From Mesorhizobium sp. CAU 1732 (GTDB taxonomy: Bacteria; Pseudomonadota; Alphaproteobacteria; Rhizobiales; Rhizobiaceae), in the NCBI RefSeq assembly GCF_039888675.1, contig NZ_JBDQQR010000001.1, positions 2,914,001-2,978,000 on the forward strand: DNA of 64,000 bases, given 5' to 3'. The notes beneath the pieces are model-generated. The model saw only the letters and a list, made by a program, of their open reading frames with translations. It was not told where the DNA came from and ran no database searches. The position numbers and the translations under genes were made by a program. Positions 27,241 through 35,896 of the stretch are shown here, piece after piece; the first letter of the stretch is position 1, and every line of letters starts with the position of its first letter.

Positions 27241-28557
27241 ATGCTGGCCCCTCTCAACGATCCCAATCACGGCTTCTGCCGGGACTGCCTGACGCCTCAG
27301 CAGACGGCGAGGTCGCGGTGCTCGTCGTGCGGAAGCCCGCGCCTCGCGCGCCATGGCGAACTCTATTCGCTGAGCCTCGCGCATATCGATTGCGACGCAT
27401 TCTATGCGGCGGTGGAAAAGCGTGACCGGCCAGAGTTACGCGACAAGCCGGTGATCATCGGCGGCGGGAAGCGCGGCGTCGTCTCCACCGCGTGCTACGT
27501 GGCGCGCATTCGCGGCGTGAAGTCCGCGATGCCGATGTTCAAGGCGCTGGAGGCGTGTCCCGACGCGGTCGTCATCAAGCCGGACATGGAGAAATATGTG
27601 TCCGTCGGGCGCGAAGTCCGCGCGATGATGCAGGCGCTGACACCTTTGGTGGAACCGATTTCCATCGATGAGGCGTTTCTCGACCTGTCGGGCACGGAGC
27701 GGTTGCACAAACGCCCCGCTGCGTTGGTGCTGGCGGATTTCGCGAGACGCGTCGAGCGCGAGATCGGCATCAGCGTGTCCGTCGGCCTGTCCTACTGCAA
27801 ATTTCTGGCGAAGGTCGCGTCGGATTTCCAGAAACCCCGCGGCTTCGCGGTCATCGGCGAGGCCGAGGCACTCGGATTTCTGGCCGAACAGCCCGTCACG
27901 ATGATCTGGGGCGTCGGCAAGGCGTTCGCCGCGACGCTGGAGCGCGATGGACTGCGCCGGATCGGCCAGTTGCAGACCATGGAACGCTCCGACCTGATGG
28001 GCCGCTACGGGTCGATGGGCGACAGACTCTACAGGCTCTCGCGCGGACAGGACGAACGCCGCGTACAGCCCGAGCACGAGGCAAAGAGCGTATCGGCGGA
28101 GACGACCTTCGACACCAATCTGGCGTCTGCCGACGACCTGGTTCCGATCCTGCGGTCGCTGTCGGAAAAGGTGTCCGCCAGGTTGAAGAAATCCGGCATC
28201 GCTGGGCAAACCGTCGTCCTGAAGCTCAAGACCGGCGACTTCAAGATACGCACCCGCAACAGGCAGCTTGCAGACGCGACGCGTCTTGCGGATCGCATCT
28301 TCTCGACGGGCATGGAGCTGTTGCGCAAGGAGACGGACGGAACGCGCTATCGTCTCATCGGCATCGGAGTGAGCGACCTGCAGGATGACGACCGCGCCGA
28401 CCCGCCGGATCTCATCGATACAGGATCACGCAAGCGCGCGTTGGCGGAAGGCGCAATGGACGCGCTGCGGGAGAAATTCGGCGGCAAAGCGGTCGAGACC
28501 GGCTACACCTTCGGTCGCGGCAGCCGGGGACGGCCGCCGCGAGAGACGGGGGAATAA
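27241..28557 (+). CDS. dinB: DNA polymerase IV (DinB) with N-terminal cysteine-pair extension
   Basis: 438 residues. The Y-family catalytic core is intact: [38 protein letters not shown] and the [11 protein letters not shown] motif with the metal-binding acidic pair, then helix-hairpin-helix and little-finger domains. In front of it lie about 45 residues with two cysteine pairs (FCRDC and RCSSCGSP), likely a small zinc ribbon. This extension is absent from E. coli Pol IV but I recall it in rhizobial DinB. The enzyme performs error-prone lesion bypass. No LexA box was evident in the short upstream gap. Confidence 0.93.
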   Translation: MLAPLNDPNHGFCRDCLTPQQTARSRCSSCGSPRLARHGELYSLSLAHIDCDAFYAAVEKRDRPELRDKPVIIGGGKRGVVSTACYVARIRGVKSAMPMFKALEACPDAVVIKPDMEKYVSVGREVRAMMQALTPLVEPISIDEAFLDLSGTERLHKRPAALVLADFARRVEREIGISVSVGLSYCKFLAKVASDFQKPRGFAVIGEAEALGFLAEQPVTMIWGVGKAFAATLERDGLRRIGQLQTMERSDLMGRYGSMGDRLYRLSRGQDERRVQPEHEAKSVSAETTFDTNLASADDLVPILRSLSEKVSARLKKSGIAGQTVVLKLKTGDFKIRTRNRQLADATRLADRIFSTGMELLRKETDGTRYRLIGIGVSDLQDDDRADPPDLIDTGSRKRALAEGAMDALREKFGGKAVETGYTFGRGSRGRPPRETGE

Positions 28558-28562
28558 TCCGT

Positions 28563-29420
28563 CTAGATGTCCATCGCGGGGCGACGCGGCTGACCCATGC
28601 CCTGCTCGACCGGAGCCAGCGCCGAATCGGTGGCCTGCTGCACCGTCACGGGCTGCTGTGCAGGCTGCTGCGGCGCGAGCTGGCGGGCGATGAAGTCGGG
28701 AACCTGCTTCTGCGGGAACATCAGCGGCTCGTCCTGCAACACGACGACGGTGGTATCGATCGCGATGCGGCCATAGAGATCGATGATGTCCTGATTGAAC
28801 AAACGGATACAACCCGATGATACCGCGAGGCCAATCGACCATGGCTCCGACGTGCCGTGGATGCGGAACAGCGTATCGCGATCGCCCTGGAACAGGTACA
28901 GCGCGCGCGGCCCGAGCGGATTGTCGAGACCGGGCTCCATGCCGCCGGCATACTGGCCGTAACGTTCCGGCTGGCGCGCGATCATCGACTGCGTCGGGGT
29001 CCAGCGCGGCCATTCGGCCTTGCGGGCGATCCGTGCCGTACCCTCGAATTCAAGCCCAGCCTGGCCGACGCCGATGCCGTATCGCATCGCCTTGCCGCCC
29101 GGCTGGACCAGATAGAGAAAGCGGTTTTGCGTATCGACGACGACCGTGCCAGGCGTTTCGGAGCGGTGGTAATCGACCTGCTGGCGGAAAAACCGCTCAT
29201 CCACACGCGAAATATCGGTGGCCGGAAGCGGGAAGCGCTCCTGCGGCTGGGCGCCATACATCGCAACGTAATAGGGATCCGGTCCAGCCGGAACAGCAGC
29301 GCTCTGGAGCGCATCGGTCGTGCTCATGCAGCCCGCGAGGAACAGCGGGAGCGAGGCCACGAAGAGGCGACGGGACAATCGGCCGGTTACCCGACCTTCT
29401 GATTCGGATTTGACACACAT
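28563..29420 (-). CDS. L,D-transpeptidase lipoprotein (YkuD domain)
   Basis: 285 residues. A lipobox at LPLFLAGC (about residues 24-31) marks a lipoprotein; the first ten residues precede a twin-Arg-like RRLF, so export by Sec or Tat is possible. The YkuD domain carries the catalytic HGTSEPW ... SSGCIRLFNQD signature with the nucleophilic cysteine. The C-terminal 45 residues are rich in Gln, Pro and Ala and look disordered. These enzymes make 3-3 crosslinks in peptidoglycan or attach outer-membrane proteins; in polar-growing Hyphomicrobiales they act at the growth pole. Convergent with dinB, 5 bases apart. Confidence 0.92.
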   Translation of the reverse strand: MCVKSESEGRVTGRLSRRLFVASLPLFLAGCMSTTDALQSAAVPAGPDPYYVAMYGAQPQERFPLPATDISRVDERFFRQQVDYHRSETPGTVVVDTQNRFLYLVQPGGKAMRYGIGVGQAGLEFEGTARIARKAEWPRWTPTQSMIARQPERYGQYAGGMEPGLDNPLGPRALYLFQGDRDTLFRIHGTSEPWSIGLAVSSGCIRLFNQDIIDLYGRIAIDTTVVVLQDEPLMFPQKQVPDFIARQLAPQQPAQQPVTVQQATDSALAPVEQGMGQPRRPAMDI

Positions 29421-29576
29421 AAGCTGAACCTGAGACTTTTATTCTTGTTGCAAGGTTAACGCGCAGCATTTTGCACGCATTTGTGTCTGCGGTTCAAACA
29501 TGGCCAACGCTTGGGCGATATGGGGCGGAAAAGTGACCGCCCCGCCGCTGTGGCCAAGATGCAACAATGGGTATGA

Positions 29577-29876
29577 TCAGGTGTCGGCGGACCCGCCGGC
29601 ATCGCGATAGGCCGCGAAGGCCGCGCCAAGTCCCACCGCAGAGAGAATCGCCGCGTTCGCCAGCCGGTCGTTGGCCGCGATTGGCGGCGTGGAGGCCATG
29701 CTCGCCTCCTGCGCGCGCATCGCCTTGTAGGCGGACGCCAGCGAACTCGGGCTGATCGAGGAGATGGCCTTGAAGTGCCTCGCCTGCGGGGCGGCATGGG
29801 CCGAACCAATGTCCTCGACGGACGCAACCTGGCGCCGCGAGCCAACGCCCGCTTGCGGCGATCCACCAATCAACAT
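29577..29876 (-). CDS. hypothetical small protein (99 aa)
   Basis: 99 residues, Ala/Ser-rich, ending with a hydrophobic stretch NAAILSAVGLGAAFAAYRDA at about residues 73-92 that could be a membrane anchor. ATG at 29876 with a G-rich but imperfect ribosome-binding site. I recognise no family. Competing frames on the same strand are Arg/Pro-rich shadows, so if a gene exists here this is the best frame. It lies between urtE and the L,D-transpeptidase gene on the same strand. Confidence 0.4.
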   Translation of the reverse strand: MLIGGSPQAGVGSRRQVASVEDIGSAHAAPQARHFKAISSISPSSLASAYKAMRAQEASMASTPPIAANDRLANAAILSAVGLGAAFAAYRDAGGSADT

Positions 29877-30003
29877 TCAAGTGCCCCCAGGAATAACCGG
29901 CAAGTTTCGGTCCGCGGGCCCTAGACGAAACCAGTCGAGAAACGGTTTAGGCACGCTGCGGCAATTGACTAAAATCCGCCGAAACGGCCTTGCGGCCGGT
30001 TCC

Positions 30004-30699
30004 TCAGACGGTGAGGAAACGGCGTACGTCCGGCTTGTCGAGATCCTCGGCGGGACCTGAGTGCACCACCTGCCCGCGATCCATGATGTAGACCTGATCG
30101 GCCAGCTCCCGGCAGAAATCGAGATACTGCTCGACCAGCAGGATGGCGATGCCCGCCGTGTCGCGCAGATAGCGGATCGCACGGCCGATGTCCTTGATGA
30201 TGGACGGCTGGATGCCCTCGGTCGGCTCGTCGAGCACGAGCAGCCTCGGCCGCATGGTGAGCGCGCGGCCGATCGCGAGCTGCTGCTGCTGCCCGCCGGA
30301 CAGATCGCCGCCGCGACGGCCAAGCATGTCCTTCAGGACCGGAAACAGGTCGAAAACATGGTCCGGTATATGACGATCGGCGCGCTTCAGCGGCGCAAAG
30401 CCGGTCTCCAGATTCTCGCGCACGCTGAGCAGCGGAAAGATCTCCCTGCCCTGCGGAACGAATGCGATGCCCGACCGGGCGCGATCATACGCCGCGCTCC
30501 GGTCGAGCGCCTTCCCCTCGAAGGCAACTTCTCCAGACGTCGGCCGATGGTGGCCGACGATGGATCTCATAAGGCTGGTCTTACCGACGCCGTTTCGGCC
30601 CAGGACACAGGTGATCTTGGCGGCCTCCGCCTTGAGCGACACCCCGCGCAGCGCTTGCGCGGCGCCATAGTGAAGCGTGAGATCGGTAACCGTCAGCAT
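30004..30699 (-). CDS. urtE: urea ABC transporter ATP-binding subunit UrtE
   Basis: 231 residues, a LivF-type ATPase: Walker A GRNGVGKTSLMR, signature LSGGQQQQLAIGRAL, Walker B LLVLDEPTEGIQPS. The EGIQPSII wording and the position at the end of urtABCD identify it as UrtE rather than an amino-acid LivF. The open frame runs 30 codons further up, but the ATG at 30699 has GGAGG nine bases upstream and is the family start. The start codon overlaps the stop of a short open frame (TGATG) that fills the gap from urtD. Confidence 0.95.
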   Translation of the reverse strand: MLTVTDLTLHYGAAQALRGVSLKAEAAKITCVLGRNGVGKTSLMRSIVGHHRPTSGEVAFEGKALDRSAAYDRARSGIAFVPQGREIFPLLSVRENLETGFAPLKRADRHIPDHVFDLFPVLKDMLGRRGGDLSGGQQQQLAIGRALTMRPRLLVLDEPTEGIQPSIIKDIGRAIRYLRDTAGIAILLVEQYLDFCRELADQVYIMDRGQVVHSGPAEDLDKPDVRRFLTV

Positions 30700-30794
30700 C
30701 AGTTCATCCTCCGGCGAAACCAGAACGGCAGGCACGCCTTGCGCCGGCGGATGATCGCGTTGGGGATCTGATCGAGCGAGAACCGCCACATCAT
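30699..30794 (-). CDS. possible 31-codon peptide gene between urtD and urtE
   Basis: An open frame beginning ATGATG four bases after the urtD stop and ending in a TGA that overlaps the urtE ATG (TGATG). The peptide begins MMWRFSLDQIPNAIIRRR and ends FWFRRRMN; it is strongly basic with hydrophobic patches. Of its 31 sense codons, 29 end in G or C, as in the surrounding real genes. Exact fit at both junctions plus coding-like third positions argue for translation, at least as a coupling leader for urtE. There is no clear ribosome-binding site, so re-initiation after urtD would be needed. Function unknown. Confidence 0.4.
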   Translation of the reverse strand: MMWRFSLDQIPNAIIRRRKACLPFWFRRRMN

Positions 30795-30798
30795 GCCG

Positions 30799-31545
30799 TC
30801 ACCTTCCCAGATAGACTTCGACGACGCGGTCGTCGGCGGACACGAAATCCAGCGTGCCCTCGGACAGAACGCTTCCTTCGTGCAGGCACGTCACCTTGAC
30901 GCCGAGCTCGCGCACGAAATGCATGTCGTGCTCGACCACGACCACCGAATGCGTCCGCGCGATATCCCTCAGAAGCCGCGCGGTTTCTTCCGTTTCAGCA
31001 TCCGTCATGCCCGCGACCGGCTCATCGACCAGCAGGAGCTTGGGGTCCTGCGCGAGCAGCATGCCGATCTCCAGCCACTGCTTCTGTCCGTGCGACAGGT
31101 TGGCGGCCAGGTCGTGCCTGCGTGCCTCGAGACGAACAGTCGCGAGGATCGCGTCGATCCGCTGGCGCTCGGCATGCGTTCCACGGTGAAAGAGGGTCGG
31201 AAAGATGCCACGCTTGCCCTTGAGCGACAGGACGAGATTGTCCTCAACGGAATGGCTCTCGAAGACGGTTGGCTTCTGGAACTTGCGGCCGATGCCCATC
31301 ATCGCGATGTCGGCTTCATCGTGAAGCGTCAGGTCGATCTCGCCATCGAAGAAGACCTCGCCCGCGTCGGGCCGCGTCTTGCCGGTGATGATGTCCATCA
31401 TCGTGGTCTTGCCGGCGCCGTTCGGACCGATGATGGCGCGCATTTCGCCCCGGTCGAGCACCAGTGACAGATTGTTGATCGCGCGAAACCCGTCGAATGA
31501 GACCGAGACGCCGTCGAGATAGAGGATGGTGTTGCTTTTGCTCAT
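30799..31545 (-). CDS. urtD: urea ABC transporter ATP-binding subunit UrtD
   Basis: 248 residues, LivG-type ATPase. Walker A is GPNGAGKTTMMD, followed by the family-specific GIGRKFQKPTVFE segment, an LSHGQKQWLEIGM signature (the serine-glycine motif reads LSHGQ, as usual for UrtD/LivG), and Walker B LLLVDEPVAGM. ATG at 31545, five bases after the urtC stop. With UrtE it powers urea uptake through UrtB/UrtC. Confidence 0.95.
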   Translation of the reverse strand: MSKSNTILYLDGVSVSFDGFRAINNLSLVLDRGEMRAIIGPNGAGKTTMMDIITGKTRPDAGEVFFDGEIDLTLHDEADIAMMGIGRKFQKPTVFESHSVEDNLVLSLKGKRGIFPTLFHRGTHAERQRIDAILATVRLEARRHDLAANLSHGQKQWLEIGMLLAQDPKLLLVDEPVAGMTDAETEETARLLRDIARTHSVVVVEHDMHFVRELGVKVTCLHEGSVLSEGTLDFVSADDRVVEVYLGR

Positions 31546-31550
31546 GGACG

Positions 31551-32708
31551 TCACTCGGCCGGCTGTGGTTCGGCATCGCCGCGCGGCAAATCGGCATCTT
31601 TCGCGGCCCTGCGCTCGGCACGCCCGGTGCGCCATTGCTCCCACGTGCCGACGATGCCCTTGGGCAGGAACAGGGTGACGAAGACGAACAACCCGCCCAG
31701 CGCGAACAGCCACAGTTCCGGATAGGCGGCGGTGAACCACGACTTGGCGTAATTGACGAGAACGGCACCGATGATCGGGCCGATCAACGTTCCGCGTCCG
31801 CCGATCGCCGTCCAGATGACGATTTCGATCGAGTTCGCCGGCGCGAATTCGCCGGGATTGATGATACCGACCTGCGGCACGTACAGAGCGCCGGCGATTC
31901 CGGCGATGACCGCCGACACGACGAAGGCGAAAAGCTTCACGAACTCCGGCCGGTAGCCGATGAAGCGCGTGCGGCTCTCCGCATCCCGCACGGCGATCAT
32001 CACCTTGCCGAGCTTGGATTTTGTGATCGCCGCGCACATGATCAGCGACGCGGCAAGCATGACCGCCGTGATGGCGAAAAGCGCGCCGCGCGTCCCCGGC
32101 GCCTGAACCGAATAGCCGAGAATGTCCTTGAAGTCGGTGAGGCCGTTGTTGCCGCCAAAGCCCATGTCGTTTCGGAAGAAGGACAGCATCAGCGCGTAGG
32201 TCATCGCCTGCGTTATGATCGACAGGTAGACGCCCGTCACGCGGCTGCGGAACGCGAACCAGCCGAACACGAAGGCGAGCAGCCCCGGCGCGACGAGCAC
32301 CATCACAATCGCGAACCAGAACATGTCGAAGCCGTACCAGTACCAGGGCAGTTCCGACCAGTTGAGGAAGACCATGAAGTCCGGCAGGTTCGGGTTGGCG
32401 TAGACGCCGCGATCGCCGATCTGGCGCATCAGGTACATGCCCATCGCGTAGCCTCCGAGCGCGAAGAACGCGCCGTGCCCAAGCGACAGGATGCCGACAT
32501 AGCCCCAGACGAGATCGAGCGCGAGCGCCAGCATGGCGTAGGTCAGGTATTTGCCGAGCAGCGCCACCATGTAATTCGGCACGCGCAGCGGATTGCCGGG
32601 CGACAGAAGCAGATTGGATGCAGGCACCAGGATCGCGACGGCGATCAGGAGGCCCGCAAGCCACAGAACCTTGCCGTCGAGATGGCGCAGAAGCCGAGCG
32701 GTAATCAT
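31551..32708 (-). CDS. urtC: urea ABC transporter permease UrtC
   Basis: 385 residues with about ten membrane segments. Shows the LivM/UrtC segments YAMLALALDLVWGYVGILSL followed by GHGAFFALGGYAMGMYLMR, and the cytoplasmic-loop sequence MIAVRDAESRTRFIGYRP that contacts the ATPases. The short charged tail is typical. ATG at 32708 overlaps the urtB stop by 4 bases. Confidence 0.95.
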   Translation of the reverse strand: MITARLLRHLDGKVLWLAGLLIAVAILVPASNLLLSPGNPLRVPNYMVALLGKYLTYAMLALALDLVWGYVGILSLGHGAFFALGGYAMGMYLMRQIGDRGVYANPNLPDFMVFLNWSELPWYWYGFDMFWFAIVMVLVAPGLLAFVFGWFAFRSRVTGVYLSIITQAMTYALMLSFFRNDMGFGGNNGLTDFKDILGYSVQAPGTRGALFAITAVMLAASLIMCAAITKSKLGKVMIAVRDAESRTRFIGYRPEFVKLFAFVVSAVIAGIAGALYVPQVGIINPGEFAPANSIEIVIWTAIGGRGTLIGPIIGAVLVNYAKSWFTAAYPELWLFALGGLFVFVTLFLPKGIVGTWEQWRTGRAERRAAKDADLPRGDAEPQPAE

Positions 32709-34318
32709 GCCTCGATCGCCCTTCCCTTGAGCGCGAAAAGCCCGCGCGGCCGCTTCTGGATGAACAGGATAATGATGACGAGCACGAAAATCTTGGCGAG
32801 CACCGCGCCCGCATAGGGCTCCATGAACTTGTTCACGATGCCGAGCGTCAGCGCGCCGACGAGCGTGCCCCACAGATTGCCGACACCGCCGAAGACGACC
32901 ACCATGAAGCTGTCGATGATGTAGCCCTGCCCCAGATTGGGCGAGACGTTGTCGACCTGGCTGAGCGCGACGCCGGCCAAGCCCGCGATGCCGGAGCCCA
33001 GGCCGAAGGTCATCGCATCCACCCACGGCGTGCGGATGCCCATCGAGGCCGCCATGCGGCGGTTCTGCGTCACCGCGCGCATTTGAAGTCCCAGCGCGGT
33101 GCGCTTCATGACGAGCAGGAGCACGGCGAACACGGTGATCGCGAAGATCACGATCCAGAATCGGTTCCACGTCATCGCGATGCCGTAGAAGTCGAAGGAG
33201 CCCGACATCCATGACGGGTTTCCGACCTCGCGGTTGTTCGCGCCGAAGGTCGATCGCACGGCTTGCTGGATGATCAGCGAAAGCCCCCACGTGGCAAGAA
33301 GCGTTTCCAGCGGACGGCCGTAGAGGAAACGAATGACGCCGCGCTCGATCGCCACGCCGATGGCACCCGTCACGAGGAAGGCGAGCGGCAGCGCGATCGC
33401 CAGCGACCAGTCGAACAGGCCGGGATAAGACGTGCGGATCACATTCTGCACGACGAAGGTCGTGTAGGCGCCGATCATCACCATCTCGCCATGCGCCATG
33501 TTGATGACGCCCATCACGCCGAAGGTGATGGCAAGGCCGATGGCCGCCAGCAGCAGCACCGATCCGAGCGAGATGCCGTACCACACGTTCTGGCCGACAT
33601 CGAGCATGGCAAGGTGGCGCTGGATGCGGTCGATCCCGGCTTCGATCGCGGGCCGCGCCTCATTGGACGCGCCGGCAAGGACCGAGCCGAGGATGCCGAG
33701 CGCCTGACGCCCGCCCCGCTCGGCGATGATGTCGACCGCTTGCGCGAACGCCTCGGCGGGCGCGTCGGTGCGCAGCATCGCTGCCGCCCTCGCCTGTTCC
33801 ATCACGAGCAGGACGCCGGCGTCCTGCTCGTCCGCGATCGCTTCATCGAGAAGCGGGATGTTGTCCGCGTCCGGCGTGAGGAACATCGATTCCGCGGCTG
33901 CCCGCCGCGTGCCCGCATTCGGGCTCATCAGGGTCAACTGGCCGATCGCCGCCCTCACCGAGCGCCGCAGGCTGTTGTTGACGCGGATTTTCTCGACGGC
34001 GTTACGCGCGACTTCGCCATTCTCGGCGTTGGTCACGGCATCCCTGAGCCGGAAATTGTCACCGGCACGCGAGACGAGCACGATCTGGCCTGTATCCTCG
34101 ACGACGTAGAGGTCGCCGGCGGCCAGCGCATCCAGAAGCGGCACGAGCGCGGTCTCACCCGTCGCGGCAAGCCGAGAGACCACGCGCCCGCGATCCGAAA
34201 AGCTGCCGTCAGGCAGTTGGCGGACGAGGTCTTCGATGGATTGGGCGTGTGCGGGGAGTGTGGTGAGGAGACAAATGACGAGTGCAACGAGCCGCCACAC
34301 GGACTGGATGATTTGCAC
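32705..34318 (-). CDS. urtB: urea ABC transporter permease UrtB
   Basis: About 537 residues. It differs from LivH-type permeases by an exported N-terminal domain of roughly 230 residues: a signal peptide (QIIQSVWRLVALVICLLTTL ending PAHAQ) and then a helical, HEAT-like soluble region, as is characteristic of UrtB. The permease part follows (SLGSVLLLAAIGLAITFGVM, GVINMAHGEMVMIGAY, SQVDNVSPNLGQGYI). The most credible start is GTG at 34318, directly before the signal peptide and right after the inverted-repeat element; the open frame upstream of it runs through that repeat and is non-coding. Confidence 0.93.
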   Translation of the reverse strand: MQIIQSVWRLVALVICLLTTLPAHAQSIEDLVRQLPDGSFSDRGRVVSRLAATGETALVPLLDALAAGDLYVVEDTGQIVLVSRAGDNFRLRDAVTNAENGEVARNAVEKIRVNNSLRRSVRAAIGQLTLMSPNAGTRRAAAESMFLTPDADNIPLLDEAIADEQDAGVLLVMEQARAAAMLRTDAPAEAFAQAVDIIAERGGRQALGILGSVLAGASNEARPAIEAGIDRIQRHLAMLDVGQNVWYGISLGSVLLLAAIGLAITFGVMGVINMAHGEMVMIGAYTTFVVQNVIRTSYPGLFDWSLAIALPLAFLVTGAIGVAIERGVIRFLYGRPLETLLATWGLSLIIQQAVRSTFGANNREVGNPSWMSGSFDFYGIAMTWNRFWIVIFAITVFAVLLLVMKRTALGLQMRAVTQNRRMAASMGIRTPWVDAMTFGLGSGIAGLAGVALSQVDNVSPNLGQGYIIDSFMVVVFGGVGNLWGTLVGALTLGIVNKFMEPYAGAVLAKIFVLVIIILFIQKRPRGLFALKGRAIEA

Positions 34319-34326
34319 CCCTGCAC

Positions 34327-34444
34327 GCCCCCCTCCGGCCTGCCGGCCATCTCCCCCACACGGGGGGAGATCACGCGCGGCAAGGCTTGTGATCAGCTGA
34401 TCTCCCCCCTCGTGGGGGAGATGGCCGGCAGGCCGGAGGGGGGC
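34327..34444. repeat. palindromic intergenic repeat between urtA and urtB
   Basis: A perfect 33-bp inverted repeat, 34327-34359 with 34412-34444, and each arm ends in a second, local hairpin (ATCTCCCCC...GGGGGAGAT type). The sequence words (CCGGCCTGCCGGCCATCTCC) are those of the short palindromic mosaic repeats scattered through rhizobial genomes. It lies in the 209 bases between the urtA stop and the urtB start, transcribed within the operon. It could stabilise the urtA message or attenuate transcription into urtB-E. Confidence 0.9.
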
Positions 34445-34527
34445 AACATAGGGCATCAACGAACCAGATTTGACATGGCGGGAAGCCGACGGCGGTCGAG
34501 ACCGCCCTCGGCGTTGCTTCGCGTCGA

Positions 34528-35835
34528 TCAGTTCGCAGCAGCCTGCGAGCCGCCACAGGTCTTGGTCTCGGTGTTGTAGTTGCCGCACTTGATCGGATCG
34601 GTCCAATCGGCTTCCAGCACCTTGGATTCAGGCAGGAAGTCCGACCACGCGTCGCCGGGCACCAGACCCTCGGTTTCCCAGACGACGTCGAACTGGCCGT
34701 CATCCTGGATTTCGCCGATGAGGACCGGCTTGGTGATGTGGTGGTTGGCCAGCATGACGGACGTTCCGCCGGTCAGGTTGGGCACTTCCACGCCGACAAT
34801 GGCGTCGATGACCGCGTCCGGATCGGTGGTGCCGGCCGCCTCGACCGCCTTCACCCACATGTTGAAGCCGATATAGTGGGCTTCCATCGGGTCGTTGGTG
34901 ACGCGTTCATCGCCGGCAAACCCATGCCAGGTCTCGATGAACTCGGCATTGGCAGATGCATCGACGGACATGAAGTAGTTCCAGGCGGCCAGATGGCCGA
35001 CCAGCGGAGCGGTGTCGAGGCCGGCGAGTTCTTCCTCGCCGACCGAGAAGGCAACCACCGGGATGTCTTCGGCAGCGATGCCCTGATTGCCGAGTTCGCG
35101 ATAGAACGGCACGTTGGCGTCGCCGTTGATGGTGGAGACCACAGCCGTCTTCTTGCCGGCCGAACCGAAATTTTTGATGTCGGAGACGATCGTCTGCCAG
35201 TCGGAATGACCGAACGGCGTGTAGTTGATCATGATGTCTTCCGCGGCCACGCCCTTGTCCTTGAGATAGGCCTCGAGGATCTTGTTGGTGGTCTGCGGGT
35301 AGACGTAGTCGGTGCCGGCCAGGACCCAGCGCTCGACGCCTTCTTCGTTCATCAGGTATTCGACGGCGGGAATGGCCTGCTGGTTCGGCGCGGCGCCGGT
35401 GTAGAACACGTTGCGCTGGCTTTCCTCACCCTCATATTGCACCGGGTAGAACAGGATCGAGTTCAGTTCCTCGAAGACCGGCAGCACGGATTTGCGCGAC
35501 ACCGACGTCCAGCAGCCGAAGACCGCAGCCACGTCGTTGACTTCGATCAGTTCGCGGGCCTTTTCCGCGAACAGGGGCCAGTCCGATGCCGGATCGACCA
35601 CGACGGCCTCGAGCTTCTTGCCCAGCAGGCCGCCCTTCTTGTTCTGCTCCTCGATGAGCATGAGCATGGCGTCCTTGAGCGTGGTTTCCGAAATCGCCAT
35701 CGTGCCGGACAGCGAATGAAGAACGCCGACCTTGATGGTTTCTTCCTGCGACCAGGCGGGCGACGTGGCGGAGACGCCGGCGGCCAATGCGCCGGTGGCC
35801 AGAAGCCTCATCGTGTTGTGAATGGTACCCCTCAT
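34528..35835 (-). CDS. urtA: urea ABC transporter substrate-binding protein UrtA
   Basis: 435 residues, periplasmic. A Sec signal peptide (MRGTIHNTMRLLATGALAAG, cleavage near AWSQ) leads into the type-I binding fold with VGVLHSLSGTMAISETTLKD and VAAVFGCWTSVSRKSVLPVF, the urea/amide-binding (FmdD/UrtA) pattern, and the closing KCGNYNTETKTCGG segment. A GTG lies further up at 35868, but the sigma-54 promoter at 35881-35896 would place the transcript start around there, so ATG 35835 with GGAG nine bases upstream is the sound choice. First gene of urtABCDE. Confidence 0.96.
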   Translation of the reverse strand: MRGTIHNTMRLLATGALAAGVSATSPAWSQEETIKVGVLHSLSGTMAISETTLKDAMLMLIEEQNKKGGLLGKKLEAVVVDPASDWPLFAEKARELIEVNDVAAVFGCWTSVSRKSVLPVFEELNSILFYPVQYEGEESQRNVFYTGAAPNQQAIPAVEYLMNEEGVERWVLAGTDYVYPQTTNKILEAYLKDKGVAAEDIMINYTPFGHSDWQTIVSDIKNFGSAGKKTAVVSTINGDANVPFYRELGNQGIAAEDIPVVAFSVGEEELAGLDTAPLVGHLAAWNYFMSVDASANAEFIETWHGFAGDERVTNDPMEAHYIGFNMWVKAVEAAGTTDPDAVIDAIVGVEVPNLTGGTSVMLANHHITKPVLIGEIQDDGQFDVVWETEGLVPGDAWSDFLPESKVLEADWTDPIKCGNYNTETKTCGGSQAAAN

Positions 35836-35880
35836 TGCGAACACTCCGTGCTGGGTTCTTGTTTGCACCGCAACAAGAGG

Positions 35881-35896
35881 AGCAACCGCCGTGCCA
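35881..35896 (-). promoter_or_regulatory. sigma-54 (RpoN) promoter of urtABCDE
   Basis: On the minus strand the 16 bases read TGGCACGGCGGTTGCT, an exact match to the -24/-12 consensus TGGCAC-N5-TTGCW. The transcript would begin about 12 bases beyond the GC element, near 35870, leaving a leader of about 35 bases to the urtA ATG. An imperfect palindrome at 36038-36051 (TGCAC...GGGCA), about 140 bases upstream, could be an NtrC enhancer site but is weak. Known urea transport operons respond to nitrogen limitation in this way. Confidence 0.85.

Noticed and set aside
29456..29880. 137- and 128-codon minus-strand frames over the 99-residue gene
   Set aside because: Both are Arg/Pro/Gly-rich shadows; the 99-codon frame has the more natural composition, a start ATG and a plausible membrane segment.
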